DNA of 52,567 nt from JBGSKV01 sp041740975 (GTDB lineage Bacteria; Bdellovibrionota_B; Oligoflexia; Oligoflexales; JALZUQ01). The translations under genes were made by a program, and so were the position numbers. Positions 42,688 to 52,250 of this stretch are shown piece by piece. The notes beneath the pieces are model-generated. The model had not been told where the DNA came from. It worked only from the letters and a program-made list of their open reading frames with translations, and searched no databases. Every line of letters starts with the position of its first letter. Position 1 is the first letter of the stretch. The stretch is from positions 1-52,567 of the forward strand of contig JBGSKV010000024.1 of NCBI GenBank assembly GCA_041740975.1, read 5' to 3'.

Positions 42688-43731
42688 TTACTGATAAATC
42701 GAAAATTTCTTAGGATCAAACGCTTCACGAATAGCTTCGCCAATGAACGTGACCATTGTGAGAACAACCACCATCATAGACACAACGGAAGAAACGATCC
42801 AGACGGCCTGCATATTTGACGTGCCTTGCTCCAGGAGCTCGCCCCAACTGGGAGTTGGCGGAGGTAGCCCAAAGCCCAAGTAGTCTAGCGCGGTTAGCGA
42901 AGTGATTCCGCTGGCAATGGCAAATGGCACGAAAGTGACAATGATGGAAATACTATTGGGAAGGATATGCCGGAATATAATGCGAACTGGACTCGCTCCT
43001 AATGACTGTGCCGCCAAGACATATTCTCGAGATTTTTCACGATATGTGGAGGCGCGCATATAGAACGTCATACCGTGCCAACCGAAGAAAACCATAATGG
43101 CAAGCAGCATCCCGAAGTTCGGGACCAATACAGAGGAGATAATCATAATCACATAAAGAAACGGGACGTTTGACCAAATTTCTATAATCCGCTGCATGAC
43201 GATATCGAACGTTCCCGCCCAATAGCCCATCATGCAGCCAATAGCGATGCCAACTACATAGGTCAGAGTCGTGAGGACTATCGAAAACCAAATGGCAATC
43301 CGAAAACCATAAACGAGCCGTGCCAGAATATCGCGGCCCGACGTATCCGTGCCAAAATAATTTTTGAACTCAAACGATGGCGGATAAGGTGGGTAGATTC
43401 CTTCACGACTGATACTCTCGTAAGCGTTGTAAGGCACTAGAGGCATGATGAGCCAGTTTTTGCCACCCTCTTCTTTAAATTTCTCTTTAAGTAAGCGGTA
43501 CCTGGTTTCATATTCATAATCCAATCCGAACTCCGTGCCAGGAATGATGGCACCAAAAGTCGGAAAATAGAATTTATCGTTGTATTTTACGACTAGTGCG
43601 CGGCTATTGATAAATAGCTCCGCGAACAAAGAAAGGAAAACCATAGAGGCTAATATCACGAAAGAATAATAGCCACGCTTTATGGCACGAAAGCGTTTCA
43701 GTTTTTTGAGGGTCAATGGATTAAGCCACAT
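42688..43731 (-). CDS. yejE: Oligopeptide ABC importer permease (YejE type)
   Basis: 347 residues. N-terminal helix, then a long periplasmic segment with ELFINSRALVVKYNDKFYFPTFG, which matches YejE and separates it from plain OppC. Later it has FGTDTSGRDILARLVYGFRI, the EAA loop AAQSLGASPVRIIFRHILPN (contact with the ATPase), and LDYLGFGLPPPTPSWGELL. It lies 5 bp after yejB and 14 bp before yejA. Confidence 0.92.
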   Translation of the reverse strand: MWLNPLTLKKLKRFRAIKRGYYSFVILASMVFLSLFAELFINSRALVVKYNDKFYFPTFGAIIPGTEFGLDYEYETRYRLLKEKFKEEGGKNWLIMPLVPYNAYESISREGIYPPYPPSFEFKNYFGTDTSGRDILARLVYGFRIAIWFSIVLTTLTYVVGIAIGCMMGYWAGTFDIVMQRIIEIWSNVPFLYVIMIISSVLVPNFGMLLAIMVFFGWHGMTFYMRASTYREKSREYVLAAQSLGASPVRIIFRHILPNSISIIVTFVPFAIASGITSLTALDYLGFGLPPPTPSWGELLEQGTSNMQAVWIVSSVVSMMVVVLTMVTFIGEAIREAFDPKKFSIYQ

Positions 43732-43736
43732 AGTCT

Positions 43737-44774
43737 TTACTCAAATTGAACGCGTGGATCGACAGTTGCTACACATATATCTGACAAAATATTTCCAATA
43801 AGCTGAAGCACCGCGGTTAACGCCAAAATCCCCATGACCACAGGGTAGTCGCGTTCAATGACAGACTCGTAGCCAAGCAAACCAAATCCATCTATGTCAA
43901 AGATTTTTTCGACCAGAAAAGATCCCGTAAGAAAGAAAGCAATGTTACTTCCGAAATGCGTCGCAAGAGGTATCAAACTATTGCGCATGGCATGGCGTAA
44001 AACAGCTCGACGAAAACTCGTACCTTTCGCCATTGCCGTGCGAATATAGTCGGCCGCTAAGTTATCCATGAGAGAATTCTTCATAAGCATCGTCATGAAG
44101 GCGAAACTTCCAGCGATATAGGCAATGAGCGGAAGGATTGAATGATAAAGAATATCCCAAATTTTGCTGGGAAGACTTAAAGTCGAAAAGTCATCACTGA
44201 CAAACCCACCCAATGGAAACCATTCCAAATTAGCAGCGAACCAAACCACCATGACAATACCAAGAACAAAACCCGGAACGGCATAACCGACGAAAATAAG
44301 AATAGAAGTCACGTTGTCGATTGCCGTTCGATGCTTAATGGCTTTGATAACGCCAAGCGGAATGCAGATCATATAGGACAGAACAAGTGTCATGAATCCG
44401 TAAAAAGTCGAAATCGGTAGCCGTTCTTTTATGGTTTGCCAGACTGGTTCGTAATAGCGCGTGGACTCACCCAAGTCTAAAGTCAGAATTTTTTTGAGCC
44501 ATATAAAATAACTAACAACGATTGGCTTATCGAAACCATAGTACTCTTTGAGTTGATTGAGTTGATCTTCGGAAAGTGCGCCGCCACTCTGCATCATATC
44601 GCCCGCTGCACCACTGGAGCCCACTCCACCCTCTCCGCCCATTTGACCTTGCGCGATGATGCGGTCTATCGGTCCACCCGGAACGAGCCTAGTAATGGCA
44701 AACACCATCAAAGTTATTCCAAGAAACGTTGGAATGATCAGTAGGAGTCTGCGAAGGAGATATGTGCCCGACAT
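43737..44774 (-). CDS. yejB: Oligopeptide ABC importer permease (YejB type)
   Basis: 345 residues with six helices. The N-terminus LLRRLLLIIPTFLGITLMVF and LVPGGPIDRIIAQ are typical of YejB. A short glycine-rich insert (QMGGEGGVGSSGAAGDMMQ) follows. The EAA loop is TAMAKGTSFRRAVLRHAMRN. It is the first gene of the importer unit (yejB, yejE, yejA, OppD-type and OppF-type ATPases). It is transcribed away from the exporter cassette at 44875, with a 100-bp gap. The system imports oligopeptides, for instance from digested protein. Confidence 0.93.
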   Translation of the reverse strand: MSGTYLLRRLLLIIPTFLGITLMVFAITRLVPGGPIDRIIAQGQMGGEGGVGSSGAAGDMMQSGGALSEDQLNQLKEYYGFDKPIVVSYFIWLKKILTLDLGESTRYYEPVWQTIKERLPISTFYGFMTLVLSYMICIPLGVIKAIKHRTAIDNVTSILIFVGYAVPGFVLGIVMVVWFAANLEWFPLGGFVSDDFSTLSLPSKIWDILYHSILPLIAYIAGSFAFMTMLMKNSLMDNLAADYIRTAMAKGTSFRRAVLRHAMRNSLIPLATHFGSNIAFFLTGSFLVEKIFDIDGFGLLGYESVIERDYPVVMGILALTAVLQLIGNILSDICVATVDPRVQFE

Positions 44775-44874
44775 ATAATCACTCGATGGAACGTTATTAA
44801 AAGCTGGTATTCCAGCAAGATCATTGGATATATGCTAGGATTCTACCATAGTTGGCTGGTTTGAGGAGAGGATA

Positions 44875-45981
44875 TTGCGCGCTCTGACCTTATATTGGAT
44901 GAACATAAAAGCCTTCGCGCGAAAGCTTGGCTACGACTGGGCTCGCGAGCTCACCACCATCATTTGCGGCGCAGTTATTTTCGCCACCTTTGTTTATGTC
45001 TTCCATGATTTTTTGAATAACGAAGTGAAACAAATTTCTGCAAGAATGTTTGAAACCCTTGCCCACTGGGGTGCCATCGCCGTTCTTGTCTTTAGCTCTG
45101 CCTATTTGGCTCTCATACTCAAAAAGGAACGCATCCATAACAAAGATAGCATCAGTCAGTTCGCGGCTGCACAGGGTGAACGGGAACCGGTTATCCAATG
45201 GTTTTTAGTTTTACGAAATTCAACTTTGTTGGTGGCTGGAATTTTTTTAGTTTGGAGTGTCGTCATAGCTTATTTGGTAGGTGAGTTTTTTCAAACAGGC
45301 CTTTACTGGCAAATTGGCTCCCTGACTTTTTTCTTTTTACTGCCGACTGACGAAATTCAGCGTCGCATGCCCAAAACCTCTTTAATTCAAACTTCATCAC
45401 CTCGCACCGCTCTAACGCGTTGGCGCCTTTTGCAGATGCTTCGTCGCAATCGTCGTTCGCAGTGGGCACTTTTTGTCAGCCTCGTTCTGGCCACCGGCCA
45501 AATTCTTATCGCTCAAGTCAACGGCCCCCTGTTCTTACATATCTTGCTGGGGTTTTTAAGTGGTTGGTTGGCAAGCACTGCCGTGAACGCTCAACTCTCC
45601 GCAGATTTGAAATACGCCTGGATGGAAAAACTTGCCGGGGTCAGCCACGATCAATTCATGGGCGCTTACCGGGCTATCTCGTTTTTCTTGGCGATTGTGA
45701 TTTTTATTTTTACGTTCATGATGATGCTTTTGAGTACGTCTTTTGCATTTTCGGACCTATTGAAAGTCGCTTTGGCAGCGAGCATTCCGCTTTACTTGGC
45801 GCCAGCACTCTCCATGCAAATCGACGCACACCGCCCTGTCATCCAGATGGTGACAGGTTTTCTAGTTAGTTTGTTTTTAGTGACGGCAGTGTTCGCCCAC
45901 TATTTAGCCGTCATACTCGTGCCAGTCGTGGAAGTTTATGCCATGCAGCAGCAACACAACCGATTTTATCGAAGCGTTTAA
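44875..45981 (+). CDS. ABC transporter membrane protein, six or more helices
   Basis: 368 residues, mostly hydrophobic helices in two blocks (about 30-180 and 200-350) with a basic loop between. TTG 44875 has GAGGAGAGG upstream; an ATG at 44899 is also possible. The ATPase gene follows 15 bp later, so this is probably its membrane partner (ABC-2 or a related class). I do not recognise a specific family, and no extracellular domain is visible. It opens a four-gene cassette. Confidence 0.75.
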   Translation: MRALTLYWMNIKAFARKLGYDWARELTTIICGAVIFATFVYVFHDFLNNEVKQISARMFETLAHWGAIAVLVFSSAYLALILKKERIHNKDSISQFAAAQGEREPVIQWFLVLRNSTLLVAGIFLVWSVVIAYLVGEFFQTGLYWQIGSLTFFFLLPTDEIQRRMPKTSLIQTSSPRTALTRWRLLQMLRRNRRSQWALFVSLVLATGQILIAQVNGPLFLHILLGFLSGWLASTAVNAQLSADLKYAWMEKLAGVSHDQFMGAYRAISFFLAIVIFIFTFMMMLLSTSFAFSDLLKVALAASIPLYLAPALSMQIDAHRPVIQMVTGFLVSLFLVTAVFAHYLAVILVPVVEVYAMQQQHNRFYRSV

Positions 45982-45996
45982 GGAGATTTAGGTCCT

Positions 45997-46740
45997 GTGC
46001 AAACTGATATGATCACCATGAAAAATTTGAAAAAGACTTATGGTGCCAAGTACACTCTCGGACCTCTAGATCTCCGATTGGCCCGAGGTGAAAATGTCGC
46101 CTTGATCGGTCCGAACGGTGCTGGCAAATCCACATTCTTTCAGATATTGACGGGGCACTTGGATGCAACAGAGGGTGAAGCTTACTTTGGCGATCGCCCC
46201 ATCAAACCGCAAAGTTTTGAAATCAAGCGTCAGATTGGTTATCTTCCTCAGAATTTATTGCTGCCGCCATGGGTGAGCGGTGAAGAGCTTCTATGGTATG
46301 CGGCCGCGTTGCATGAGATGAAATCACCAAAAGTCACTATCGAACAGATGATGGAACTTTGGGACATCGTACCCTACAAGCATCGACCGATGGCAGCCTG
46401 TAGTCATGGCATGCAAAAACGCGTCGGCTTGGCTTTGGCTATGCTACACAATCCTGATTTGTTAATTTTGGATGAGCCTTTTTCAGGTCTCGACTTATAT
46501 CACGTGCGGTCATTGGAAGAACTTATCGAACAGCGCCGAAAATCCGGGTTTACAACCATCTTAAGCACTCATAATATTCCTTACGCCGCCCGAATTTGTG
46601 ATCGGATTTTGATGATTCGCGCCGGTAAGATCAATCAGTTTAACGGCTGGCAAAACGCGGCATGGGAAACTCGCGTACAAATGATTGAAGGTGAATTTTT
46701 TAAACCTTCGGACAATAGAAACGGTGAAATCCAAAAATGA
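45997..46740 (+). CDS. ABC transporter ATPase
   Basis: 247 residues. Walker A GPNGAGKSTF, Q-loop QIGYLPQNLLLPPW, Walker B LLILDEPFSGLD and an H-loop (STHNIPYA). The signature is CSHGMQKRVG, a variant of LSGGMxQR. It resembles CcmA/ABC-2 exporter ATPases. GTG start with AAGGAG somewhat far (11 nt). It overlaps the next gene by ATGA, so it is translationally coupled to the exporter pair that follows. Confidence 0.88.
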   Translation: MQTDMITMKNLKKTYGAKYTLGPLDLRLARGENVALIGPNGAGKSTFFQILTGHLDATEGEAYFGDRPIKPQSFEIKRQIGYLPQNLLLPPWVSGEELLWYAAALHEMKSPKVTIEQMMELWDIVPYKHRPMAACSHGMQKRVGLALAMLHNPDLLILDEPFSGLDLYHVRSLEELIEQRRKSGFTTILSTHNIPYAARICDRILMIRAGKINQFNGWQNAAWETRVQMIEGEFFKPSDNRNGEIQK

Positions 46741-48449
46741 AATCTTTTCACCGAAGATTTGTTTTTCATCTATGGCCTTGGTATCTCGCAGGCTTTGTCG
46801 CGCTTATTGGCACGACATACATTACGCTTGAAATCCCTAACCTCGCCAAAAAAATCGTCAACGCGGTTGACTCTCGTAACTTCGACCAGGCCAATCTGAA
46901 GCACCTCGCGTTAGTTATTATAGTCTTGGGCGTTGCGCAGATTTTTATCCGCTCACTGTCTCGGGTATTTATTTTCTGGCCGGGTCGACAGTTGGAAATG
47001 AACCTGAAGAATTTCCTCTTTGGCCGATTGATGCGTCTGCCTGAAAGTTTTTATAGTCAGTATGCAATGGGAGATTTGATTTCGAGAATTGCCAACGACG
47101 TCGGTCATATTCGCGTATTTTATGCTTTCGGACTGTTACAGTTTCTGAACCTTGGTCTACTTTTGGTTTTCGCCATCAGCATGATGCTTAAAATTCATGT
47201 CATGCTGACGATTGTCGTTCTCGCACCGCTTCTTTTGATGCTGGTGGTGAGCAAAGTCATCATGCCCAAGATGCATGAGCTCTACAACATTAATCAGGCC
47301 GTTGTCGGTAATCTCACAAACCGCATCACGGAAGCTTATGTCAATGTTCATGTCATCAAAGCCAACGCGGCCGAGCAAACGTTTTTGGACAGCGCCGAAG
47401 TCGAAAACCGCGCCGTGTATGACATCAATATAAAATTACTAAAGTTGCGAATGTTTTTTTGGCCACTACTCGGCTCGACGCACAACTTGTCCATTTTGGC
47501 GGTGATGTTTTACGGTGGCTACTTGGTCATTCATAAGCAAATCAGTGTCGGGGATATTTTGGCACTCAACCTTTATGTCACCCTACTCGCCTTTCCGCTC
47601 ACAGCTATCGGTATTGTTTTGGGAATATGGCCTCGTGCCAAATCCTCTATTAAACGCATAGGCGTGATAGACGAGGCGGTGGAAGAAGCGAGTTTTGTGC
47701 CCAACGCACCTACGCAAACGTCCGGCCCTGTTTTGAGAGTCCACAACTTGAGCTTTTGTCACGGTGAGCATCGCGTCTTGCAAAATCTATCCTTTGAAAT
47801 CCGCGAAGGCGAACGCATCGGGATTTTTGGTCCGGTGGGAAGTGGCAAGTCAACTTTGTTTAACTTGATTGCCCGCATTCATGAGCCGCCCAAAGGCACT
47901 ATCTTTGTCTGCGGCCAAGATGTTTTAGAAATCCCTCCCGAAGAGCTCCGAAATAAAGTGGGGTTTGTGGAGCAAAGCGCTCAACTTCTTTCGATGACCA
48001 TCCGCGAAAATATGGAGCTAGGATTAGGTCGTGCTGTTTCGGACGACGAAGCGAAAGCTGCTTTGGTCGGTGCGCAGATTTATGATGAGATCATGTCTTT
48101 CCCGGCTCAGTGGCACACGCAAATCGGCGAAAAGGGAGTGCGTCTATCGGGAGGTCAAAAGCAGCGTTTGGCCTTGGCGCGATTCTTTTTACGCCAACCA
48201 AAACTTCTTATTTTGGATGACATTCTTTCCGCCGTCGATCACAGTACCGAAACGAGTCTTATCAATCATATTTTCTCAACGAAAAGCGCCGCGCTCATCG
48301 CTTCGCACAGGGTCTCGGCACTCAAGGAATGTGACAAAGTGATCATTCTCAGTTCCGACGGAGAGATTCTGGCATGCGATCGTTTTGCGACTATTCAGAA
48401 AATGAAGCCCCATCTCCTCCCTCAAGAGGAGGTCGATGATGCAACCTAA
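46737..48449 (+). CDS. ABC exporter subunit with a degenerate ATP site (MdlA-like)
   Basis: 570 residues with an export membrane domain and an ATPase. Walker A GPVGSGKSTLF, signature LSGGQKQRLALARFFL, and Walker B LLILDDILSAVD, where Asp replaces the catalytic Glu. It is the weak partner of a heterodimer whose strong partner is the next gene. Start and stop overlap the genes on either side (ATGA at the start, 14 bp at the end), implying linked translation. Substrate not evident. Confidence 0.9.
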   Translation: MKSFHRRFVFHLWPWYLAGFVALIGTTYITLEIPNLAKKIVNAVDSRNFDQANLKHLALVIIVLGVAQIFIRSLSRVFIFWPGRQLEMNLKNFLFGRLMRLPESFYSQYAMGDLISRIANDVGHIRVFYAFGLLQFLNLGLLLVFAISMMLKIHVMLTIVVLAPLLLMLVVSKVIMPKMHELYNINQAVVGNLTNRITEAYVNVHVIKANAAEQTFLDSAEVENRAVYDINIKLLKLRMFFWPLLGSTHNLSILAVMFYGGYLVIHKQISVGDILALNLYVTLLAFPLTAIGIVLGIWPRAKSSIKRIGVIDEAVEEASFVPNAPTQTSGPVLRVHNLSFCHGEHRVLQNLSFEIREGERIGIFGPVGSGKSTLFNLIARIHEPPKGTIFVCGQDVLEIPPEELRNKVGFVEQSAQLLSMTIRENMELGLGRAVSDDEAKAALVGAQIYDEIMSFPAQWHTQIGEKGVRLSGGQKQRLALARFFLRQPKLLILDDILSAVDHSTETSLINHIFSTKSAALIASHRVSALKECDKVIILSSDGEILACDRFATIQKMKPHLLPQEEVDDAT

Positions 48450-50229
48450 TTTTTCGAGTAAAACTCTCTGGCAGGAATTAAAAGGCTTGGCGAGACTTTG
48501 GCCGTACTTACGGCCCTACAGGCTTCTTATTGTATGGGGTGCGCTGCTTGTCCCCATCATTTCGTTTTTGCAGTCGTGGCGTCCCTTTATTATGCGTCGC
48601 GCGGTCGACGATGGGATTACGCCAGGAAATTATTCTGTCCTAATCAATACAGCCATTCTCTTTAGCATTGCTGTTATTTTTGAATACGGAGCTCGTAGCG
48701 CGCAGAGTTTCTTTACAGCGTTGGCAACTCATCGCATGGTTCGGGACTTGCGCAGCAAACTCGTTACACATGTTTTGAGATTGCCAGCCAGTTTTCACGA
48801 CAAAAATATGAGCGGCGCTTTAGTCACGAGATCCACCAGCGATTTTGACAATCTCAACGAATCTCTTAACCAAGGTGTGTTGACAGCAATCATTGACTTC
48901 GCTGTTCTCCTCGGTTGTGTCATCGGCATGTACTTATTGGATGCTAAGCTCGCGACGGCCATGGTTGTGCTTCTACCTTTAGTGGGCTGGCTTATTGTGA
49001 CCTTTTCGAAAATGCTCAAATCATTGATGTTAGCTACACGCAAGTGTCTCGCCGAACTAAACGGCTTTGCCCAAGAGTGCCTTTTTGCCCATTCGACCAT
49101 TAAGCTTTTGAACGCAAGTGGAGATGTCACCAAGCGCTTTGACAATCTCGGCAAGAATTTTCGCGATCTGCAAATGAAAAGTGTCATTATCGACGCTTTC
49201 CTATTTTCTTTGTTAGACGGCATTGCCGCGATAAGCATTGGCATTATTTTTTGGATTGTTGCCGTTTATGTTTTTGAGCTTGAAGCCAACGGCATCACCG
49301 CGGGACTTCTCATTGCCTTCGCTCAGTATGCACAGCAGGTGTTTGAACCTTTAAAGCAGTTAGGTAACAAAGTAGCCATGCTACAAGGCGCTTTTACCGC
49401 GATAGATAGGATTTTCGGACTTCTCGACGAAAGAGAAGAAGTTTCTGGAGCCATGGCACCACAGAATTTAAAAGGTCATGTTCGCTTTGAAGATGTCAGT
49501 TTTGCGTATCAAAGCGACCGGCTTATACTTAAAAACTTGTCATTTGATTTGCCAGCCGGCACGTCGACGGCACTAGTGGGTGCGACGGGAAGCGGAAAGT
49601 CATCGACAATAAAGCTTTTGACCAAAATGTATTCGGGATATACGGGTCGCATTTTTATGGATCAGTTTGAGCTGGCGGAAGTTGACAATCAGCAACTGCG
49701 CAAACTTATCGGCATCGTTCCTCAGGACATTGCTCTGTTCAAAGGAAGTGTGGCTTTCAATATTTCCCTAGGGCATCCTGACGTCAGTCCTGATCAAATA
49801 AAAGAAGCCGCTGCATTGGTGGGAGCAGACAAGTTTATTGAACAACTTCCTCAAAAATATGATTCAAATATCAACGAACAAGGTAGTAATCTTTCTCATG
49901 GTCAACGCCAGCTCATAGCCTTTGCAAGAGCACTGGCACGTCAACCTTCACTTATCATTTTAGATGAAGCGACGTCGTCTATTGATCCCGATTCTGAACA
50001 GTTGATCCAGACGGCAACGGAAAAACTTCTTAAAGACCGAAGTGTGATTATCATTGCCCACCGTCTCAGCACGATTCAAAGATGTGACCGAATTCTCGTA
50101 CTTCAAGACGGGCAAATCGTCGAATCTGGCAACCACACTGAACTTCGCAAAGCCGGCGGTGCCTACGCGAAGTTACAGGCCAAACTTGCTAAAGGCGAAT
50201 CCCTTGAACCAGACGCAGCGAGAACTTAG
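48436..50229 (+). CDS. ABC exporter subunit with the catalytic ATP site (MdlB-like)
   Basis: 597 residues. Walker A GATGSGKSSTIKLL, Walker B LIILDEATSSID with the catalytic Glu, and a variant signature LSHGQRQL. With the gene before it, it forms one asymmetric exporter. Two ATGs (48436, 48439) lie behind AGGAGG, and the second has the better spacing. It ends 4 bp inside the convergent small lipoprotein gene. Confidence 0.91.
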   Translation: MMQPNFSSKTLWQELKGLARLWPYLRPYRLLIVWGALLVPIISFLQSWRPFIMRRAVDDGITPGNYSVLINTAILFSIAVIFEYGARSAQSFFTALATHRMVRDLRSKLVTHVLRLPASFHDKNMSGALVTRSTSDFDNLNESLNQGVLTAIIDFAVLLGCVIGMYLLDAKLATAMVVLLPLVGWLIVTFSKMLKSLMLATRKCLAELNGFAQECLFAHSTIKLLNASGDVTKRFDNLGKNFRDLQMKSVIIDAFLFSLLDGIAAISIGIIFWIVAVYVFELEANGITAGLLIAFAQYAQQVFEPLKQLGNKVAMLQGAFTAIDRIFGLLDEREEVSGAMAPQNLKGHVRFEDVSFAYQSDRLILKNLSFDLPAGTSTALVGATGSGKSSTIKLLTKMYSGYTGRIFMDQFELAEVDNQQLRKLIGIVPQDIALFKGSVAFNISLGHPDVSPDQIKEAAALVGADKFIEQLPQKYDSNINEQGSNLSHGQRQLIAFARALARQPSLIILDEATSSIDPDSEQLIQTATEKLLKDRSVIIIAHRLSTIQRCDRILVLQDGQIVESGNHTELRKAGGAYAKLQAKLAKGESLEPDAART

Positions 50230-50552
50230 TCGATTTTCTTGATGACATCAAATTCCAGGTCGCGGGAGGCAACCTTCTTGCCCATGAATATTCCCATTTC
50301 ATTTGAAACGGAAATGGTGAACTTGCCACCATCCAGCTTCACACTCAAACCTTTGCCGGCATTGGAGTAAGTTCCATCAACAACTTTAAGAGAATATATT
50401 TTCTTGTTAGCAAAGCTATCACATCCACAATCCTCATAATCGACTTTCGGACCACCCGGCTGTTCTTTCTGACCCATTTTCCCACCTGGCAAGCTTCCAC
50501 AAGCCACATTTAAAAATAACAAAGCTACCAAAGCAATAAAGAAAGTTTTCAT
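50226..50552 (-). CDS. Small lipoprotein of unknown function
   Basis: 108 residues with a signal peptide and lipobox (ALLFLNVACG). The N-terminal mature part is Gly/Pro rich (GSLPGGKMGQKEQPGGP), then a CGC motif and a beta-rich domain (IYSLKVVDGTYSNAGKGLSVKLDGGKFTISVS). Its ATG shares a base with the stop of the gene upstream (TAATG), so the pair is co-translated. No family recognised. Confidence 0.7.
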   Translation of the reverse strand: MKTFFIALVALLFLNVACGSLPGGKMGQKEQPGGPKVDYEDCGCDSFANKKIYSLKVVDGTYSNAGKGLSVKLDGGKFTISVSNEMGIFMGKKVASRDLEFDVIKKID

Positions 50553-50863
50553 TATTCCAACTCCATTTCAACAACTTGGCGTTGTTGATTTGTTTTATCG
50601 AAACAGGTCAAGCGCACTTTGCGGATTCTATCAACGTCGTTGAATTCTTCTTGCGCTTCTAAGGCACACGTCACCTGCGCATCATTGTGGATTTGCGAAA
50701 CGGTGGTATCAAATTGGACCACTCCTTCTGCTTGCGCACTCGGTAGGTTTGGCACTGCACACGAACAAGCCCCCACAATCGAACAATCGAAGGTGAGAAT
50801 AAGTCCGTACGTGAGCGTCGTCATTCCGGCAAAATAGAGAACCTTCTTCAAATTTTTGGCCAT
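50552..50863 (-). CDS. Small exported protein, possible lipoprotein
   Basis: About 103 residues from ATG 50863, which has AAGGAA 8 nt upstream; the frame extends to 50890 without support. A hydrophobic N-terminal segment (VLYFAGMTTLTYGLILTFDCSIVGACSC) contains three Cys, any of which could serve as a lipobox Cys although the context is not standard. The mature domain is acidic and beta-rich with two more Cys. Coupled to the next lipoprotein gene by TAATG. Confidence 0.65.
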   Translation of the reverse strand: MAKNLKKVLYFAGMTTLTYGLILTFDCSIVGACSCAVPNLPSAQAEGVVQFDTTVSQIHNDAQVTCALEAQEEFNDVDRIRKVRLTCFDKTNQQRQVVEMELE

Positions 50864-51107
50864 TGGTCTGATTCCTTTTGAATAAGTCACTTTTCGGTAT
50901 GTTCATCATTCGAAAGGAGCTTCTGCATGCTGTTTCCGTATTCTCGTGTATCCAGATCATTTGCCGCACTCCTCACGTTGACTCAACGCAGGTTTTCAAC
51001 ATCGCCTAACTATCTATTTTTAATAGATAATTTTAGAGCTTTAGGCTTTCGCTGTTTATTCCGAAATAGAGAAACTGACGATTCAAAAAAATCATAAGGA
51101 CAGACCT

Positions 51108-52247
51108 ATGAAACCGTTATTCGCACTTTTTTTAGTTCTGGGGATGTTGGGATGTAAACAACCCATGACCAATACCCGTACGTCGCTGCCAGTGTCTGAC
51201 AATATTATTGTCGACAAACTCGATACTGGCCTTGGATTCAACTTGAAACTCCCTGACAATCATTCGGATTTGGTTGGTGCTGCCCATGAACTTGCGAATG
51301 TTCTCATCACGGAAAACTCTGATTTAATCGCCTTCTCCTGTATCGAGACAGACGGAGTATCGGGAGTTCCTGTTAGTAAGATTCGATTTGTCCTTTCTGA
51401 CGCTTCTTCAAATGAAACTCAGCTAGCTCAGTTCGACTACTCTTGTGCAAATGGCGCCAAAGTCAAACTCGAGGGTCTCAAAACCAATACAGACTATATG
51501 CTCACGGTAGTTGTATCCAATGAGAGTGGAGTGACCTACGTCGGAAACTCAGATATCTTCCGTACAGATGACCAAAAAATTTCTGTCAAAATGAAACGTG
51601 TTGAAAAGGAATCCGATGTTGAAGTGGAAATAGTATTTCCGACGGCGCCACAACCAAAATCAACTTTTGTGACCTGTATTTTTGAACCTATCACGAGCAC
51701 CGCTACGGCGAAGACAGGTGGCAAATGTAAAGTCGAAATCCTCAAAAGTCGCTTGGTCGTTTCGAACGACGATGCAGCAACTTCAATCACCAAAGAATGT
51801 ATGGCTGACAAAGGCGCTTGCAAAATCGATCTTGGAGTTTTGAAATCAGAACCAGGCAAAATTGAAATCGCACTAGATGGTTTGAAGGTCACTGGCGTTC
51901 GCAATGCTTGTCCGACAGAGGCTCAAACCAGAACCGAGTTTTTGATTATTTCAGAGAAGAGCCATGACCGTATTATTCAGGTTCCAGATTGCAAAGCTCC
52001 GGTAGAAACAGCCGTAGTTTCGAAAAGTTGCAATGTTACCTTTAATAACAATGGACGCAAGACTTGCGAAATCGCATGGCCCGAAGGTTACGAAAAGGTT
52101 GGCGATGAGGCTCAACCAAGTAGCCCAGGTTCGATTTGCCGGTGGAATCACTTCGATAAAAAATCGGAATGCTACGGCATCCGTTTTGCAAAGTTCACAC
52201 CTTCGGACGCCATTTGCGATTGTTCGATTGTTTTCAAAAAGAAATAG
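51108..52247 (+). CDS. Lipoprotein of unknown function, beta-rich and cysteine-rich
   Basis: 379 residues with signal and lipobox (FLVLGMLGC). It appears to consist of immunoglobulin-like or fibronectin-like beta units (e.g. KIRFVLSDASSNETQLAQFDY; LKTNTDYMLTVVVSNESGVTYVG). At least ten Cys occur, mostly from about residue 190 on, probably in disulfides. AAGGACAG lies upstream of the ATG. It is followed directly by element 3. An adhesin-like or surface role is possible; no family recognised. Confidence 0.72.
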   Translation: MKPLFALFLVLGMLGCKQPMTNTRTSLPVSDNIIVDKLDTGLGFNLKLPDNHSDLVGAAHELANVLITENSDLIAFSCIETDGVSGVPVSKIRFVLSDASSNETQLAQFDYSCANGAKVKLEGLKTNTDYMLTVVVSNESGVTYVGNSDIFRTDDQKISVKMKRVEKESDVEVEIVFPTAPQPKSTFVTCIFEPITSTATAKTGGKCKVEILKSRLVVSNDDAATSITKECMADKGACKIDLGVLKSEPGKIEIALDGLKVTGVRNACPTEAQTRTEFLIISEKSHDRIIQVPDCKAPVETAVVSKSCNVTFNNNGRKTCEIAWPEGYEKVGDEAQPSSPGSICRWNHFDKKSECYGIRFAKFTPSDAICDCSIVFKKK

Positions 52248-52250
52248 TTA

